From: Pogonophryne albipinna
Taxonomy: Eukaryota > Chordata > Actinopteri > Perciformes > Artedidraconidae
Length of the DNA stretch: 64,000 nt
Direction of reading: 5' to 3'
Assembly: GCA_028583405.1 (NCBI GenBank)
Contig: CM053247.1
Coordinates: forward strand, 11,613,563 to 11,677,562
Shown: positions 1 to 10,696 of the stretch, one piece after another
How positions within the stretch are numbered: the stretch's first letter is position 1
Layout of the letters: each line of letters opens with the position of its first letter
The notes under the pieces: model-generated
What the model was told of the DNA's origin: nothing
The model's database searches: none
What the model saw: the letters and a program-made list of their open reading frames with translations, nothing else
Translations under genes and position numbers: made by a program

Positions 1-197
1 TACACAACCTTGGAATCATTACATATCGACTACTGCAACAGCATCCTCTACGGTACACCATATTCTCAATAAACTACAGTACATCCAAGGCCACCCATCT
101 GCTCGCCCACACCGGCTCCTGTAAACACATCACCCCTATCCTCCAGAACCTCCACTAGCTCCCTGTCGGTCAAACCAATCATTATAAAATCCCTGAT
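1..197 (+). pseudogene. LINE reverse transcriptase C-terminal fragment, decayed
   Basis: One frame, broken by two stops, reads IDYCNSILYGTP, then CKHITPILQNLH, then LPVGQ. These are the conserved C-terminal blocks of L2/CR1-type fish LINE reverse transcriptases (usually DYCNSLL... and HITPIL..LHWLPV). The usual LHW tryptophan codon is a stop here. The piece is cut by the left edge of the window, so the element's true extent is unknown. It differs in detail from the LINE at 11.6-13.1 kb and so is probably another subfamily. Confidence 0.75.
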
Positions 198-325
198 GCC
201 ACTTGGTAGAATAACTACTTTATTCCTCAAAGAATGACGTTCAATATTCACATTACGGTATTGAGAAAAATAACTGGCTCCAGTTTTGGATATGTGTCCC
301 TTCAGAAGAACACAGGGACAGACTC

Positions 326-1030
326 CCCAGCTAGCAGGGAACGTTATCACAACTTTGGCTAACGCTACCTACAGGTTCTAATAATGTTTTAAAGAAAACT
401 TTTTCATCTGATGTTCACAGAACCATTTTAGGATGTTTATTATTTCAAATAATGTTCCTATATGGTTTAAGGTTAACTAAGACATAACGTTTTAACTGCA
501 ACATTCAGAGGATGTTTTGAGGATGTTATTAAGGCCTGAGATGACAGAAAGTTGTTTACAAAACGTTCCTTTATGTGATATGTTAACAAAGGTGGAACGT
601 TTTGCCTGCAACATTCTGAGGATGTGTTTTGGACGTTGTTGGGGTAACAGATTAAAGAAGTTCTTTATAAAACGTTCCCTCAATGTTACATGATAACAAA
701 TTAAGAACATTCTCCAAGCAACATTCAGAAAATGTTTTCAGGAGGCTATTCTTTTTTATAAATGTTCCTGTGACAACATCCATACATTCATCTGGCTGCT
801 ACTTAGAAATTATTTATCTATGTATCTAATATATATAGAATCTAAAATAAAAATCATATTCTGGATTTTTTATATATATAACAGGTTAAGATGTTTTTGA
901 TAACATTGTTCTTAAAACGTTTTCAGCGGGATGTTTTATTTTGGTTCCCAGAATGTTCTTCTGAAATGTAGGATAACGTTATCTAAAAACATTCTTAACA
1001 TTTTTGGTGATAACTTTCTTAAGATGTATG
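326..1030 (+). repeat. Left arm of the inverted-repeat element
   Basis: AT-rich DNA with recurring motifs such as aacgttcc, aacattctgagg and gataacaa, spaced irregularly. The inner 120 bases are the reverse complement of 7093-7190 joined to 4871-4900. Short open frames here are incidental to the repeats. Confidence 0.6.
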
Positions 1031-1395
1031 AGTGCATTGAGACAATGAATAGGACGTATAAAAACGAATTTGCATGCCAATATTCACTCACATGCACTTA
1101 TAATCACACTATGGTATGCAGGCCCACAGTATTCATAATATCATGTGTAAAATATCAGAAAAATAATATTTTCTGATTATATAGGTTGTGTCTCGTATGT
1201 AGGTTCTAACTGTTGGATAAGCTATCCGGCCGTGTGTGGTTTGTGAGGGCTGCGTATAAACAGTGTCCACTGTTTATGCATTTTGGATACAAATCGTTAA
1301 TGCACCCTTTAGATTTGAGACCGACATATAGAAGAACGGACCGACTGTCACTGCCCGTCCCTGAAACCCCTGTTAGTGTTTGTATGTGTTTGATA
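1031..1395. other. No gene seen; interior of the inverted-repeat element
   Basis: AT-rich at first, then a more GC-balanced stretch near 1225-1395. Nothing recognisable apart from the first copy of the hAT target site at 1396-1403. Confidence 0.4.
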
Positions 1396-2229
1396 CTGTA
1401 GAGCAGGGCTCTCCAACACGTCGATCGCGAGCTACCGGTAGCTCGCGGGCAGCTTTTCAGTAGCTCGCCCTCGATTATCGATAGCGTAGTAAGGTTGCTT
1501 CTTGATTTTTCGGCCGCGGCTGGACAATAACGTTTTTTTATTTTAGAGTTTTTTCTGTCACACGAATATCAAATTGGTCGGTGACGCAGTGATCAAGGAA
1601 CAGACGTGACAGCGGCACAGCGACACCACACACGGAGCAGTCTGCCTTCTCCACCAACACCAGTCAGAACCAACAGCAGAATGAATTTTTGAAAAACACT
1701 CGTTATCGCCATGTCAGGTTTTTGGTGGATTTAATCAAGTCTTGGATTGCAGAGTATGAATGTCCTCTTGCTATTTTCAGTTGATAAATACTGTACTTGT
1801 GTAAAGTTAAGCTTCCGCGATCACCGTCTCCTCCGTTCCTCCAAACCCCGCCCCCTCCTGAAAATAATGAGTGACAGGCTGACAGTGACCCGATAGAAAC
1901 TTTATTATTCACTTAATCACTGATTGAGATATGATGAAGCTAATTTAGTCTCATACATTCATGGGATTTATGTAACAGTAAGACAGAGAATGTGAGTGTG
2001 CACCCACATGCACTATTTTTGTTTTTATAATGCTGTTCAAGTCATGTGTGTGATGCCTCATTCAGGACATTCAGTATCCTTTTTTTTAACAGAAGACCGT
2101 TGCTAGAAGCTGCAGCTAGACTGCAGTATTAGTTTTTTGTTTTTGATGATGAAACAATTTCACACACAGATATAGGGAGGCTAGACCTATACAGTTGATT
2201 TATTATGGTTTATAATTTCATGTCAAGAC

Positions 2230-2283
2230 GAAGAAGAAGAAGAAGAAGAAGAAGAAGAAGAAGAAGAAGAAGAAGAAGAAAAA
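2230..2283 (+). repeat. (GAA)n microsatellite, about 18 units
   Basis: A nearly pure GAA run directly precedes the transposase remnant in the hAT element. A purine-only strand of this length can adopt triplex structure; that is inference. Confidence 0.95.
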
Positions 2284-2285
2284 GA

Positions 2286-2580
2286 TGGCTGAACTGTTCA
2301 GTGTCAATCCTGTGGAGATGGAGGTTATGAAGTCTCAGCCTTGTAGACCCAGAAAACTCTAAGAACATTCACCAAGCAGCACTGAACATACTCCTTTATT
2401 TGGTTCTGTTCTACAAACCTTTGTGAAGCAGCTTTTTCTGACATGAATGTCATGAAATCTAAATACAGAACAAGACTGACTGATCAACATTTCAATGACT
2501 ATATTAGAGTGAACCTAAGTGGGTACACTCCAGCATACACCTCTATGGTGGACTCCATGCAGCGCCATTCATCTCACTGA
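2286..2580 (+). pseudogene. hAT transposase C-terminal remnant
   Basis: From 2401 one frame reads NLCEAAFSDMNVMKSKYRT, then LTDQHFNDYIRVNLSGY, and stops at 2578-2580. This is the hAT dimerisation-domain signature (typically LFGSTYxCEqxFSxMNxxKSKYRxxLTDxHL). The LFGS just before it lies in another frame, so a frameshift separates the two. Upstream, from 2286, MAELFSVNPVEME may be an older piece of the same gene. The RNase-H-like catalytic core is absent, so the product cannot catalyse transposition. Confidence 0.8.
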
Positions 2581-2908
2581 CTGTAAAAAAGAGTGAATGC
2601 ACTTATTTGACCATAAGTGCACGATGCTTGTAAGGTGGTGATTAAGGACATTTATGTGAATTTTCAGTGACTTACCTACTATGTGGGCCATAATAATATG
2701 TGACACATTTTCGTTTTCTTGGACCTTGAAGTGAAGTTAAGATTTGTGATAAGCTTTAGATATTGCAATTTCGTACGTGTACAAATGTATAGCTTAATTC
2801 AACTGATGAGTGCTATGTGAATAAATGTATGTGATGAAAGTAGCTCTTGGCCACTTTCATGTTTTCAAAGTAGCTCTCAGATGAAGAAAGGTTGGAGACC
2901 CCTGCTGT

Positions 2909-4079
2909 AGAGGCTTCTCAATTCTTAAATTTCCCCTCCTCGACTCCCCTCCTCGAGACTTAGTCCCGCCCACAGGAGATGCGAGCGGAGGACCGAGGAG
3001 GGGAACCGAGGAGAGAGGAGGGGAAGCAGCAGACGTTTAAAGAAATGAGAACTCCTCTCCTCTGAGCGGTCATATTAAAGCGACGTCCGTTCATTATTAC
3101 GTGGCAACAGCTGCATCAGCTGTCGAGTGTTTTGTCATAGCGCTGTATTTTATAATCTCTGTTACATCAGCTGAACATTGTTCCCCCACATATTTACTTT
3201 GAATTCATTGAGAGTGCGGTATAATGAGACAATAACAGGCTACAGATGCGGACACACACACACAAATATATTTATATAAATATATACAATTTAAATTATG
3301 AGAGCACTCTCATAATAACGTCACACAATCAGAGACTGGATATATCCCCCCCTCTCTCTGGTCGCTGAAATGGGGAATTAAAATTACGGGCCAAAAGTTG
3401 TATTTAAAAGTATTAAAAGTAAGCAGAGGACACCAAACCAACTGAGACCCGTCTGTCCGCCACATCTACGCACTGTACAACACACACCTACATACTGTAC
3501 CACACACACACACATACACACTGCCTACCACACACACTTACAGCTCCTAAAGCATAATCAGGCTTCAGCCGTTGTGTATTTTATTATGTGAAGCACTAAA
3601 TGGTCTTATAAAAATATCGACTCTTTGTTTGTAGATATCTACTAAACTACAGCAAATAAAGAGAGTAATGTAGGCCTGTTATACTGAGTGATATATATTT
3701 ACACACTGCTCTGCTTTCTGCAGGGACCTCACAGCTGTTCTCACTGTAAACATCGCGACGCGATGAAAGCAGTTTCTAAAATAATATCCAGAGGATGCAT
3801 GCAGAGCTGTCATTGGCTGAGATAAGTCCGGCCGTGCGTCACGCCTCCACCGTTTCCGGAAATGCATCCGCGGAGGAGCCGTGGAGGAACCATCAGTGTA
3901 TCCTCGGTTATAGCTCCTCCAGAGAGCCTCCTCGACGCTCGATGCTCGGTCCTCGGTGTGCATTTAGAGAAATGAGATGTCCTTCAAAATGGCGCGCTGA
4001 AATTCATTTCCGGGTCAATACCGGAGGACCGAGGAGTCGAGGAGTCGAGGAGGGGAAATTTGAGTATTGAGAAGCCTCT
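2909..4079. mobile_element. DNA transposon or MITE with TIR AGAGGCTTCTCAAT
   Basis: The left end (aggcttctcaattctt, then aaatttcccctcctcg) recurs in reverse complement at 4040-4079, giving terminal repeats of about 40 bp. Both ends are rich in cctcctcg/cgaggagg subrepeats, and there are more near 2990-3030 and 3860-3960. No coding frame is recognisable. The flanks give at best a 3-bp duplication (tgt) once the abutting hAT is removed. Superfamily unassigned. Confidence 0.7.
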
Positions 4080-4086
4080 TGTGTGT

Positions 4087-4504
4087 CTCTCTCTCTCCCC
4101 CCCCCAGCCTGCTGGTCTGCTCTACACGGCTGGGAGCAATCTCCAATCAACCACACCTGCAACCTGCTCATCAGACACACTATGAAAGCCTGCAGCCTGC
4201 ACTCATTCCCTGCCGGATTGTTGCCGTGGACGGTTTGTTGCGTGCTGCTCTAGCTTTTTACCAGCATATTCTTTGACAACTTTGCCTGCTTTTGCCTCAC
4301 ACTCATTTTTATGTCTCTCCCAGGAGGAATCCAAGGCCTTCCACACTCCCAAGACCAGCCAGGCCTCTCCACCCACCCTGGACCAACTGTTTCCCACTGC
4401 CGCCATAACCAACCTCCACTCCCAGCTCCCCTTTTCTAATAAAAAATGTTACTTTCACCAGCTGATTCCGAGTCTGATTCTGGGTCCCCTCCAGTACATG
4501 TGAC
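4087..4504 (+). mobile_element. LTR fragment or solo LTR, Ty3/Gypsy-like
   Basis: The sequence resembles the 3' part of teleost Gypsy LTRs: a ctgctcatcag... / ctccctgccggattgttgcc region, a polyadenylation signal (aataaa) near 4438, and an end of the form gattctgggtccc...gtgaca. No internal retrotransposon genes or second LTR are present, and the 5' boundary is unclear. Short frames here are not genes. Confidence 0.5.
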
Positions 4505-4633
4505 ACCGACAGTGACTTGTAATAGCTACTGGTCGCATTTAAAAAAAATATATATATTTCTAATAAATCGGAACGATAATGCACGTTATCCTACTCTAAA
4601 ATAATAACATTCTGGCTATATAAAAAAATCTAA

Positions 4634-4900
4634 CTTGCAGCTGAAAATGTTTGAAGAATAGTAAGGCATAATGTTCTAATAATGTTATCAAAAACATTTA
4701 AAAAAGGTTATTACCAAGTATTTTAAGAATGTTTTTAGAGAAAGTTACCCTACCTTTCAGAAGAACATTCTGGGAACCAAAATAAAACGTCCAGCTGAAA
4801 ACGTTTGAAGAATAGTAGGGCATAATGTTCGAACAATGTTATCAAAAACATCTTAAGAATTTTATCAAAAACATCTTAAGAAAGTTATCACCAAACATTT
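4634..4900 (-). repeat. Right arm of the inverted-repeat element, proximal part
   Basis: Two tandem copies of a unit of about 150 bp carry cagctgaaaa[ct]gtttgaag, caaaaacat and gaacattctgggaacc. It continues at 7093-7236 beyond the piggyBac insertion. Confidence 0.65.
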
Positions 4901-5180
4901 TAACACTAGAACCGCCAACGGATACATTTTACCCGCAGCTGTTTTTTTATTGTAAGTAACTTTTTTTCAATAAAATATTAGTCTCCCAGTCCGTGACTTT
5001 TCCTGAAAGTGTGTTATGTAGCACCCTCTGTTGTTAAAAATTGTCAATATGAAGTCAGATTGAAAAAATTGCCATTTATACCTATATCCGCCAGCGGGTA
5101 ATATTTACCTCAAAGAAAATGCAGCGTAAACATGACGTGTTGCTATAGCAACGCCTTTTGTCTACTGCGGTTCCTTATAG

Positions 5181-5233
5181 ATAGAGAGATACATTGAGAG
5201 AGAGAGAGAGATAGATACTGGATATATAGATAT

Positions 5234-5280
<47 letters not shown>

Positions 5281-5290
5281 CAGATAGATA
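5181..5290 (+). repeat. (GA)n/(GATA)n microsatellite
   Basis: Alternating GA and GATA units inside the piggyBac-type element. With the array at 5478-5550 it creates a long serine/leucine-rich frame on the minus strand that is not a gene. Confidence 0.9.
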
Positions 5291-5477
5291 GTTATAGATA
5301 GTGTAACATCTTGGAGAATACAAGATCTTGGATGACTGAGCTCACGTTGAGGACGTAATGCATGTGTGCAGGTTACGTGCCAGTTGAATAAAGATGGACA
5401 CTCGGAATGAGAGAAGTAGTCCTGTCCGCGTCGTCTGTTTATGTAGACAATTATATGTCCATAGAACAGAACATTAC

Positions 5478-5550
<73 letters not shown>
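5478..5550 (+). repeat. (GA)n microsatellite
   Basis: Almost pure GA repeat of about 70 bases, preceded by GATA units; second array of the piggyBac-type element. Confidence 0.93.
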
Positions 5551-5552
<2 letters not shown>

Positions 5553-5793
5553 TACCTAAACACAACACAAGTCTAACACCAAGCGTTTAAATCCGCACTG
5601 GTAGCGATATTTTATACTTCATGCTATCTGCACAAAATATCATATGAAAAGCTGAGAGTCCACAGATTATATTGGTATACATTTCATCCCTGTGCGATCA
5701 AAACTCACTGTTCTGTATGATAAATAAAAGAACATTGTACCTTGAAGATCAATAGCGGGTACATCTTACCCGTTGGCGGTTTTAGGTATACAG

Positions 5794-7063
5794 TAGGGCT
5801 GAACGATATACCGTGTCATGGCGATAACCGCGATATGCGCATGCGCGATATTCACACCGCAGGGACGTGCGGTTTTATTCATTTAAAAAAAAATATGCTA
5901 ACGCACTTTAGCACAGAATTCAAAATAAAGATACCCTTATTACTTATCGAAACTGCACATACAATATATCCGATTAAAGCTGAGACTCCACAGATTATTT
6001 AAGTATAGTATCTAAGCGATCCGATCTCGCGACAGGGGAAGCAAACACAGACATCACAACACGTACCTTTACGGAGCTTTTACGGGAGATCGTCTCACCG
6101 TAGCTGTCAATCTGATCAAAAGACGTGTTCAATGGCATTAAAACGAGAAAAACCACGGATGAATCGGTTGATCCATAGGTTAATAATGTATCTGTGGCTT
6201 TGAAGCAATTGTTTATAATACATAATTCCATTTTTATGTAAAAATCGGAGCACAAAAGTTAGCTGCTAATGGTAGCCACCAGAGTGGCTGGTGCTTCCGG
6301 TTTTGGCTACGCGTCACTCTCACTCCTTATTTGGTAATGTGTGTATTAGACTGCCGCATAGCCAAGACCGGAAGCAGCAGCCACTCTGGTGGCTACAATT
6401 AGCAGCTAACGTTTGTGCTCCGATTTTTACATACAAATGGAATTATGGATTATAAACAATTGCCTCAAAGCCACAGATACATTATCAACCTATGGATTAA
6501 CCGATTCAGATGCGTTTTTTCTCGTTTTAATGCCATTGAACAAGTCTTTTGATCAGATTGACAGCTACGGTGAGACGATCTCCCCTAGAAGCTCCGTAAA
6601 GGTACGTGTTGTGATGTCTGTGTTTGCTTCCTCTGTCGCGAGTTCGGATCACTCGGTGATGATACTATATACCTAAATAATCTGTGGAACCTCAGCTTTA
6701 ATCGGATATCTTGTATGTGCAGCTACGATAAGTAATAAGGGTATCTTTTATCTTGAGTTCTGTGCCAAAGTCCGTTAGCATTTTTCGCTCAGGCGTCATT
6801 TAGATGCTTCTTATGAGACTTGTGTTTTGTTTTGGTAATCGTAATGGTTTGTATCGTCAGTTAGCTGAGATTATTTCCGTTAATCTGGTATAACACATTA
6901 ATAGGTTCTTAAATATTAAGATCCCCTGAGACACAGTGTCGTGAAAAAAAAAGTAAAGTACCCGCCGGGACCTTGGGGCTTAACAGGTTAAAAAAAACGC
7001 AATATATATCGCAGGGGAACAAAAAACCGCAATGTCAGTTTTTTTCAATATCGTGCAGCCCTA
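5794..7063. mobile_element. hAT transposon with a large internal palindrome
   Basis: The terminal repeats are TAGGGCTGAACGATAT and the complement of ATATCGTGCAGCCCTA. The 8-bp target duplication gtatacag is perfect (5786-5793 and 7064-7071). The element sits within the piggyBac-type element and is therefore younger. It has no transposase. Most of its length is a palindrome (5893-6790). Confidence 0.92.
5893..6790. repeat. Palindrome with about 420-bp arms inside the hAT
   Basis: 5893-6312 is the reverse complement of 6358-6790 with scattered substitutions and small indels; the spacer is about 45 bp. Landmarks in the right arm are ccactctggtggctac, gctccgatttttacat, gttttaatgccattgaac and gagacgatctccc. 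Each arm keeps a near-mirror open frame of about 86 codons (5995-6255 minus, 6413-6676 plus) with no recognised domain. A diverged third copy of the unit lies at 28135-28540. Confidence 0.85.
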
Positions 7064-7092
7064 GTATACAGCGACCTCTGGCGGTTCTAGTG

Positions 7093-7236
7093 TTAAGAAT
7101 GTTTTTAGAGAACGTTATCCTACCTTTCAGAAGAACATTCTGGGAACCAAAAGAAAACTTCCCGCTTAAAACATTCCTAGAAAAGTGAATGGTAACATTC
7201 TCAGAATGTTTTTAGAACCAAACATTTCTAGCTGGG
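7093..7236 (-). repeat. Right arm of the inverted-repeat element, distal part
   Basis: Continues the arm interrupted by the piggyBac-type element and ends with the outer terminal repeat TTCTAGCTGGG. Confidence 0.65.
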
Positions 7237-7676
7237 ATGTCTCTGAAGTGTTTGGCTGAAAAACTAAACAGATCATTTTAGCATGCCATAATCCCCTCTG
7301 TTTCAGCCCTGTTTCCAAAGTGCTGATTCTCTGTCTGTTACTTTAGATGAAAATAAGGAGCCACTCCCCACGCCCCTCTGCGAGATATTTGGTTAGAAAT
7401 ACCACAATGGTGCTCTAGGAGGATATTCAGGTGATAAGGTGGGGGGGGGGGGGGGTTACCTTGGTTGGTTATTGGCTAATGCCCAAAACATCGTTATGTC
7501 ATCATAAAGTGGCCAAAATCTGATCAGCTCATTTTTCAGACAGGTTTTTATATAAATGGATCAGGACAAAAAGTGAGTGAATCCTTTTTCCTGAAACTTT
7601 CAGAATCTCTTTACACAGAGGGGACACGTGTTGATGTAAAAGACATGAACAAGTGGATTTTGCATAATAGGTGACC
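7237..7676 (+). mobile_element. TTAA MITE, 5'-truncated copy
   Basis: Closely matches 16130-16577 base for base over long stretches (tgtctctgaagtgtttggct, tggttattggctaatgccc, ggatcaggacaaaaagtgag). It ends gcataataggtgacc followed by TTAA. Its first 60-70 bases are missing; the sequence joins directly to the end of the outer element at 7236. It contains a G homopolymer near 7441-7455. Confidence 0.8.
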
Positions 7677-7680
7677 TTAA

Positions 7681-8088
7681 TATTATTCTGAAACAGAATG
7701 CAGAATTAGTATTTTGAGACCATAGTATTTTAAGTTTACTTACGTAAGGGATCTAATTACTTCCGACACAATGATACTATCAAAGGAAATTATATGAATA
7801 TAACAAAACAACACAATACAATTAACTTTACACATTTAAGTCAATACTCATCAACTCAAGTTACTCAAGTAAATGACTGTTATTTCAAAAAGTAGCAACA
7901 ACCAACTTCCTGCTGTCATTCTGCTCCCTATGAGGCTGACAAGATTAAGACATTCCTTGCAGAGATGTTTTGTGCAGAGTATATATCTGCAAATCTGTCC
8001 ACAGAAATATAACACCTGGCAAAGCTCTCAAAACCTCCTCGTGGTATTTCTCACACAGAAGGTGTGTCCCAAACAACCACATTTGACC
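7681..8088. other. No gene seen
   Basis: AT-rich DNA between two transposons. A 120-codon plus-strand frame overlaps the following hAT end and shows no domain. Confidence 0.4.
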
Positions 8089-8434
8089 ACATATGGCAGT
8101 GACCACCAACTGGCGGCCCGCGGGCCACATCCGGCCCGCCAGACATTCTCATCCGGCCCGCACGACGGGGGTGACTGTGGCGTTCTACTGCATTCGCCTC
8201 CCACCCATTTTTTTTTTACAACGTCTCGTGAGTAAGGTGCAGTACCGGAGTCCAACAGAGAGGCAGCAGCTGCGGGACAGTAGACTGCGTACTGCGAAAC
8301 CTTCCCTTCCTTGAAGAAGAAGAAGTGATCCTTCGTTGTGAAGAGTCTGCTTTGTGCGCTCCGCACCACAGCAGCAGCCCCGCTGCGACAGAGTCCAACA
8401 GAGAGGCAGGAGCTGCGGGACAGTAGCCTAGAAG

Positions 8435-9364
8435 CAGGGTTGGGTTGTAACGGAATATGTTTAACGGCGTTATGTAATCAGAATACAAAAATCAAGTAGG
8501 CTAACTGTATTCAGCTGGCGTTACATTTGAAAAACGAGTAATCTGATTACAGTTACTTTCGTAAACCTGAAGTGAATACATTTTGGAATACTTATTGGAA
8601 TTATTGGTGGAAAAGTTTCCTCACAAAATGTAATATTCATTACTGGCAGAACTGTGTGCACACTGCACGGCGCTGCAGCATGTCTGTGAGCGAGAGAGAG
8701 ATGCAGCGTGTCTGTGAGGCCCCGCCCCCGCACGCAGATGAGAGAGAGATCTCTCTTTTAAAATATATTGAAAGTTAGAAACGGAGATGGTTAGATAAAA
8801 TGTGCAAGATAACGTTGATGTAGCATTTCTTTATTGTCGAATTGATGACATTTATAATGGGATCAAATCAAAGTGAATGGCCTGCTGCTGAATGCATGGG
8901 GCAAGTGACTGGAAACAGTTTTAAAAGTTATTACATCGTTTCAGATAATAATAATAATAATAAATAATAATGATAATTCATTCTATTTAGGGGCGCCTTT
9001 CAAAGCACCCAAGGACACCTTACAATTCATAACATATTCTAAGGAAAGGTTTACAGTAGGAGAATGCAGTCCGGGTGATGTGTTTTATGTGGGGTGCAGA
9101 TGAGAGGGAGCTGTCCAGAATGACACCAAGATGTTGTGTTTGAGTTCTTGATACGCCATTAAAACAGTAAAACAAGTGTCTCCTGCTCACCAAAACATAC
9201 CCATCTGTTATGGAAAAAGAAAGTATTCCAAAAGTATTCTAAAAGTAACCTGAACACGTTACTTTTTTAAGACACGTAACTGTAACTGTATTCTGATTAC
9301 TTTCAGAGCATGTATTCAGTAATCAGTAACTGATTACATTTACAAAGTAACCCTCCCAACCCTG
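8435..9364. mobile_element. hAT transposon nested in 8097-9499
   Basis: The termini are CAGGGTTGGGTTGTAACGG and the complement of GGGTTGGGAGGGTTAC-type sequence. The 8-bp target duplication cctagaag is perfect (8427-8434 and 9365-9372). Both ends are rich in gtaac/gttac subterminal motifs such as taatctgattacagttac. No transposase is present. Confidence 0.9.
8945..9170 (-). repeat. LINE 3' end fragment, minus strand
   Basis: Read on the minus strand, it ends ggtgctttgaaaggcgcc, then ctaaatagaatgaa and an ATT trinucleotide tail (plus-strand (ATA)n at 8947-8975). This is the usual 3' terminus of teleost L2/CR1-type LINEs. The 5' limit of the fragment is uncertain. Confidence 0.55.
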
Positions 9365-9507
9365 CCTAGAAGTGATCCTTCGTTAGCGTGAAGAGTCTGC
9401 TAAGCTTTATGCAGTACCTGTACCCCCCCCCCCCCCGGCCCGCGATAGTGTCTATTGGATACATTTCGGCCCTTGGACAAATGTAGGTGGTGATCCCTGA
9501 CATATGG

Positions 9508-10696
9508 TATATGACATAAACCAAGCTCTACGACTAGCTGCTCCATTGGCTGAGCCCAAAATGTGGCCAAAAAATATTTAAAGTAAGGATTGTTTTTAGT
9601 CTTGCAGATAGCTAAACATGACTATTACTGGCAGGTTAAGCTTTTCTGAAATGTTGAATTTCCCCAACCACTTTAGGTCCATGCTGATACTGTATAAGTT
9701 TGCCCACAATATATTACACACACATGGCAACTAAATAATTTGAAATAAAATGGAAGGAGTCTCTGTATACGTGTAGGTATATATTCAAACATGATCCTCA
9801 CCACCCATTGGAGTAACCAACTTCACCGTAGGTAGGTATATCTCTGAGTACGTTCAGTGTTGAGAGTGTAGTTGTTAAACACTCGGCTAGGTACTCAAGA
9901 AAAACAGGCAACCTCGAGGCCAAGCGATCAGCTAATCGGGCACTCCATGGATGTGGAAAATCAAGTTATGATGATGGGAGTATGTGCTGCTTTGCTGGGG
10001 TAATTTCATTAAGGCTGCATTTTTTGTATTCTCACAAAATCCCCATTCAACGAAGATATGAGATAAAAGTTCAAACTCCTCAAAGCCAGTGCATTTATCT
10101 TGGAATATGAGGCGTAATCCCCGAACACATTTGCCTTTTCTTAAAAACACTGATTTAAGAAATGCTCAAGGAGAAAGATAGTGGAACCATACAGGAAGTG
10201 CAGAGAGGCTTTTGGCTCTCTATATCTGGATCTGGACAGTGTTTATTCTTTTAAACTTCGTACGTTATATCACTACATGCAGTGTACATGCCTTATGAAT
10301 TTCAAATGTCTGTGTTTCGTACATGTATAACTTTCCTCCAGTTTCTGAACAGATATGAGGAGCTGTGAGCTCTGTGTGCTAACAGCTAACGGCTGATGTT
10401 TTGGTTTTCTGATTCAACATCAGTGGCGGCAGGCTGAGATCCTCTCCGCTGATTGGCTTTCGCGAGAACACACCACGCGATTTGCGTGTATCCGCATCTT
10501 TGCATTGGCTTTACATGTAATCACGCCACCCCCAGAAATCACATCGAGTCCACGTGTGAATGCACCATTCGTGCAAAACTGTTGAAAAGAAAATGTCGTA
10601 CCAAGTATTGCCTGTTTATCCGGCACGTAGACAAATTGCATTACACTGCAACAAAAAAAACAAATCTAGTGACAAAAACAAAAGAAAGATGCTTAC
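9508..10696. other. adamts3 intron side, no gene seen
   Basis: Follows the 10697-10884 exon on the minus strand. No further ADAMTS catalytic exon (continuing after LLTLMNI) was recognised here or further left, so the next exon is probably outside the window. Confidence 0.45.

Larger units (their letters stand above)
1404..2904 (+). mobile_element. hAT transposon, non-autonomous
   Basis: The terminal inverted repeats are CAGGGCTCTCCAAC on the left and the complement of GTTGGAGACCCCTG on the right. The 8-bp target duplication ctgtagag is perfect (1396-1403 and 2905-2912), which is diagnostic of hAT. At 1.5 kb it is much shorter than an autonomous hAT. It keeps only the C-terminal end of a transposase, and a GAA microsatellite lies inside. 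It sits exactly at the edge of the next element (2909-4079). Confidence 0.93.
4904..7092. mobile_element. piggyBac-type non-autonomous transposon
   Basis: TTAA lies immediately outside both ends (4900-4903 and 7093-7096). The terminal repeats are CACTAGAACCGCCA and TGGCGGTTCTAGTG. Subterminal segments around 5086-5110 and 5750-5785 repeat the gcgggtaa/ttacccg motif. Without its hAT passenger the element is about 0.9 kb, and it carries no transposase. It inserted into a TTAA in the right arm of the outer element: the sister arm copies read uninterrupted ttttaagaatgttttt at that place. Confidence 0.88.
326..7236. mobile_element. Unclassified inverted-repeat element, heavily invaded
   Basis: The outer ends match as inverted repeats: the left starts CCCAGCTAGCA and the right ends TTCTAGCTGGG. 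A stretch near 913-1030 (ggttcccagaatgttc and flanks) matches the right arm at 7093-7190 in reverse complement and continues across the piggyBac site to about 4871. Both arms consist of degenerate AACGTT/AACATTCT-rich subrepeats; a unit of about 150 bp is visibly tandem at 4640-4870. There is no transposase frame of its own. No target duplication was found. The interior holds at least four other elements, so the original was far shorter. Family unknown. Confidence 0.6.
8097..9499. mobile_element. hAT transposon, non-autonomous
   Basis: The ends are CAGTGACCACCAACT and the complement of AGGTGGTGATCCCTG. The 8-bp target duplication acatatgg is perfect (8089-8096 and 9500-9507). The termini contain ggcccgc-rich sequence typical of a widespread fish hAT group. 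A segment carrying gtccaacagagaggcag...gcgggacagtag and tgatccttcgtt..gtgaagagtctgct is present twice (about 8240-8360, and 8390-8434 plus 9365-9410). Another hAT sits in the second copy. Confidence 0.9.

Noticed and set aside
5143..5568. 141-codon minus-strand frame rich in serine and leucine
   Set aside because: Produced by GA/GATA microsatellites inside a piggyBac-type element.
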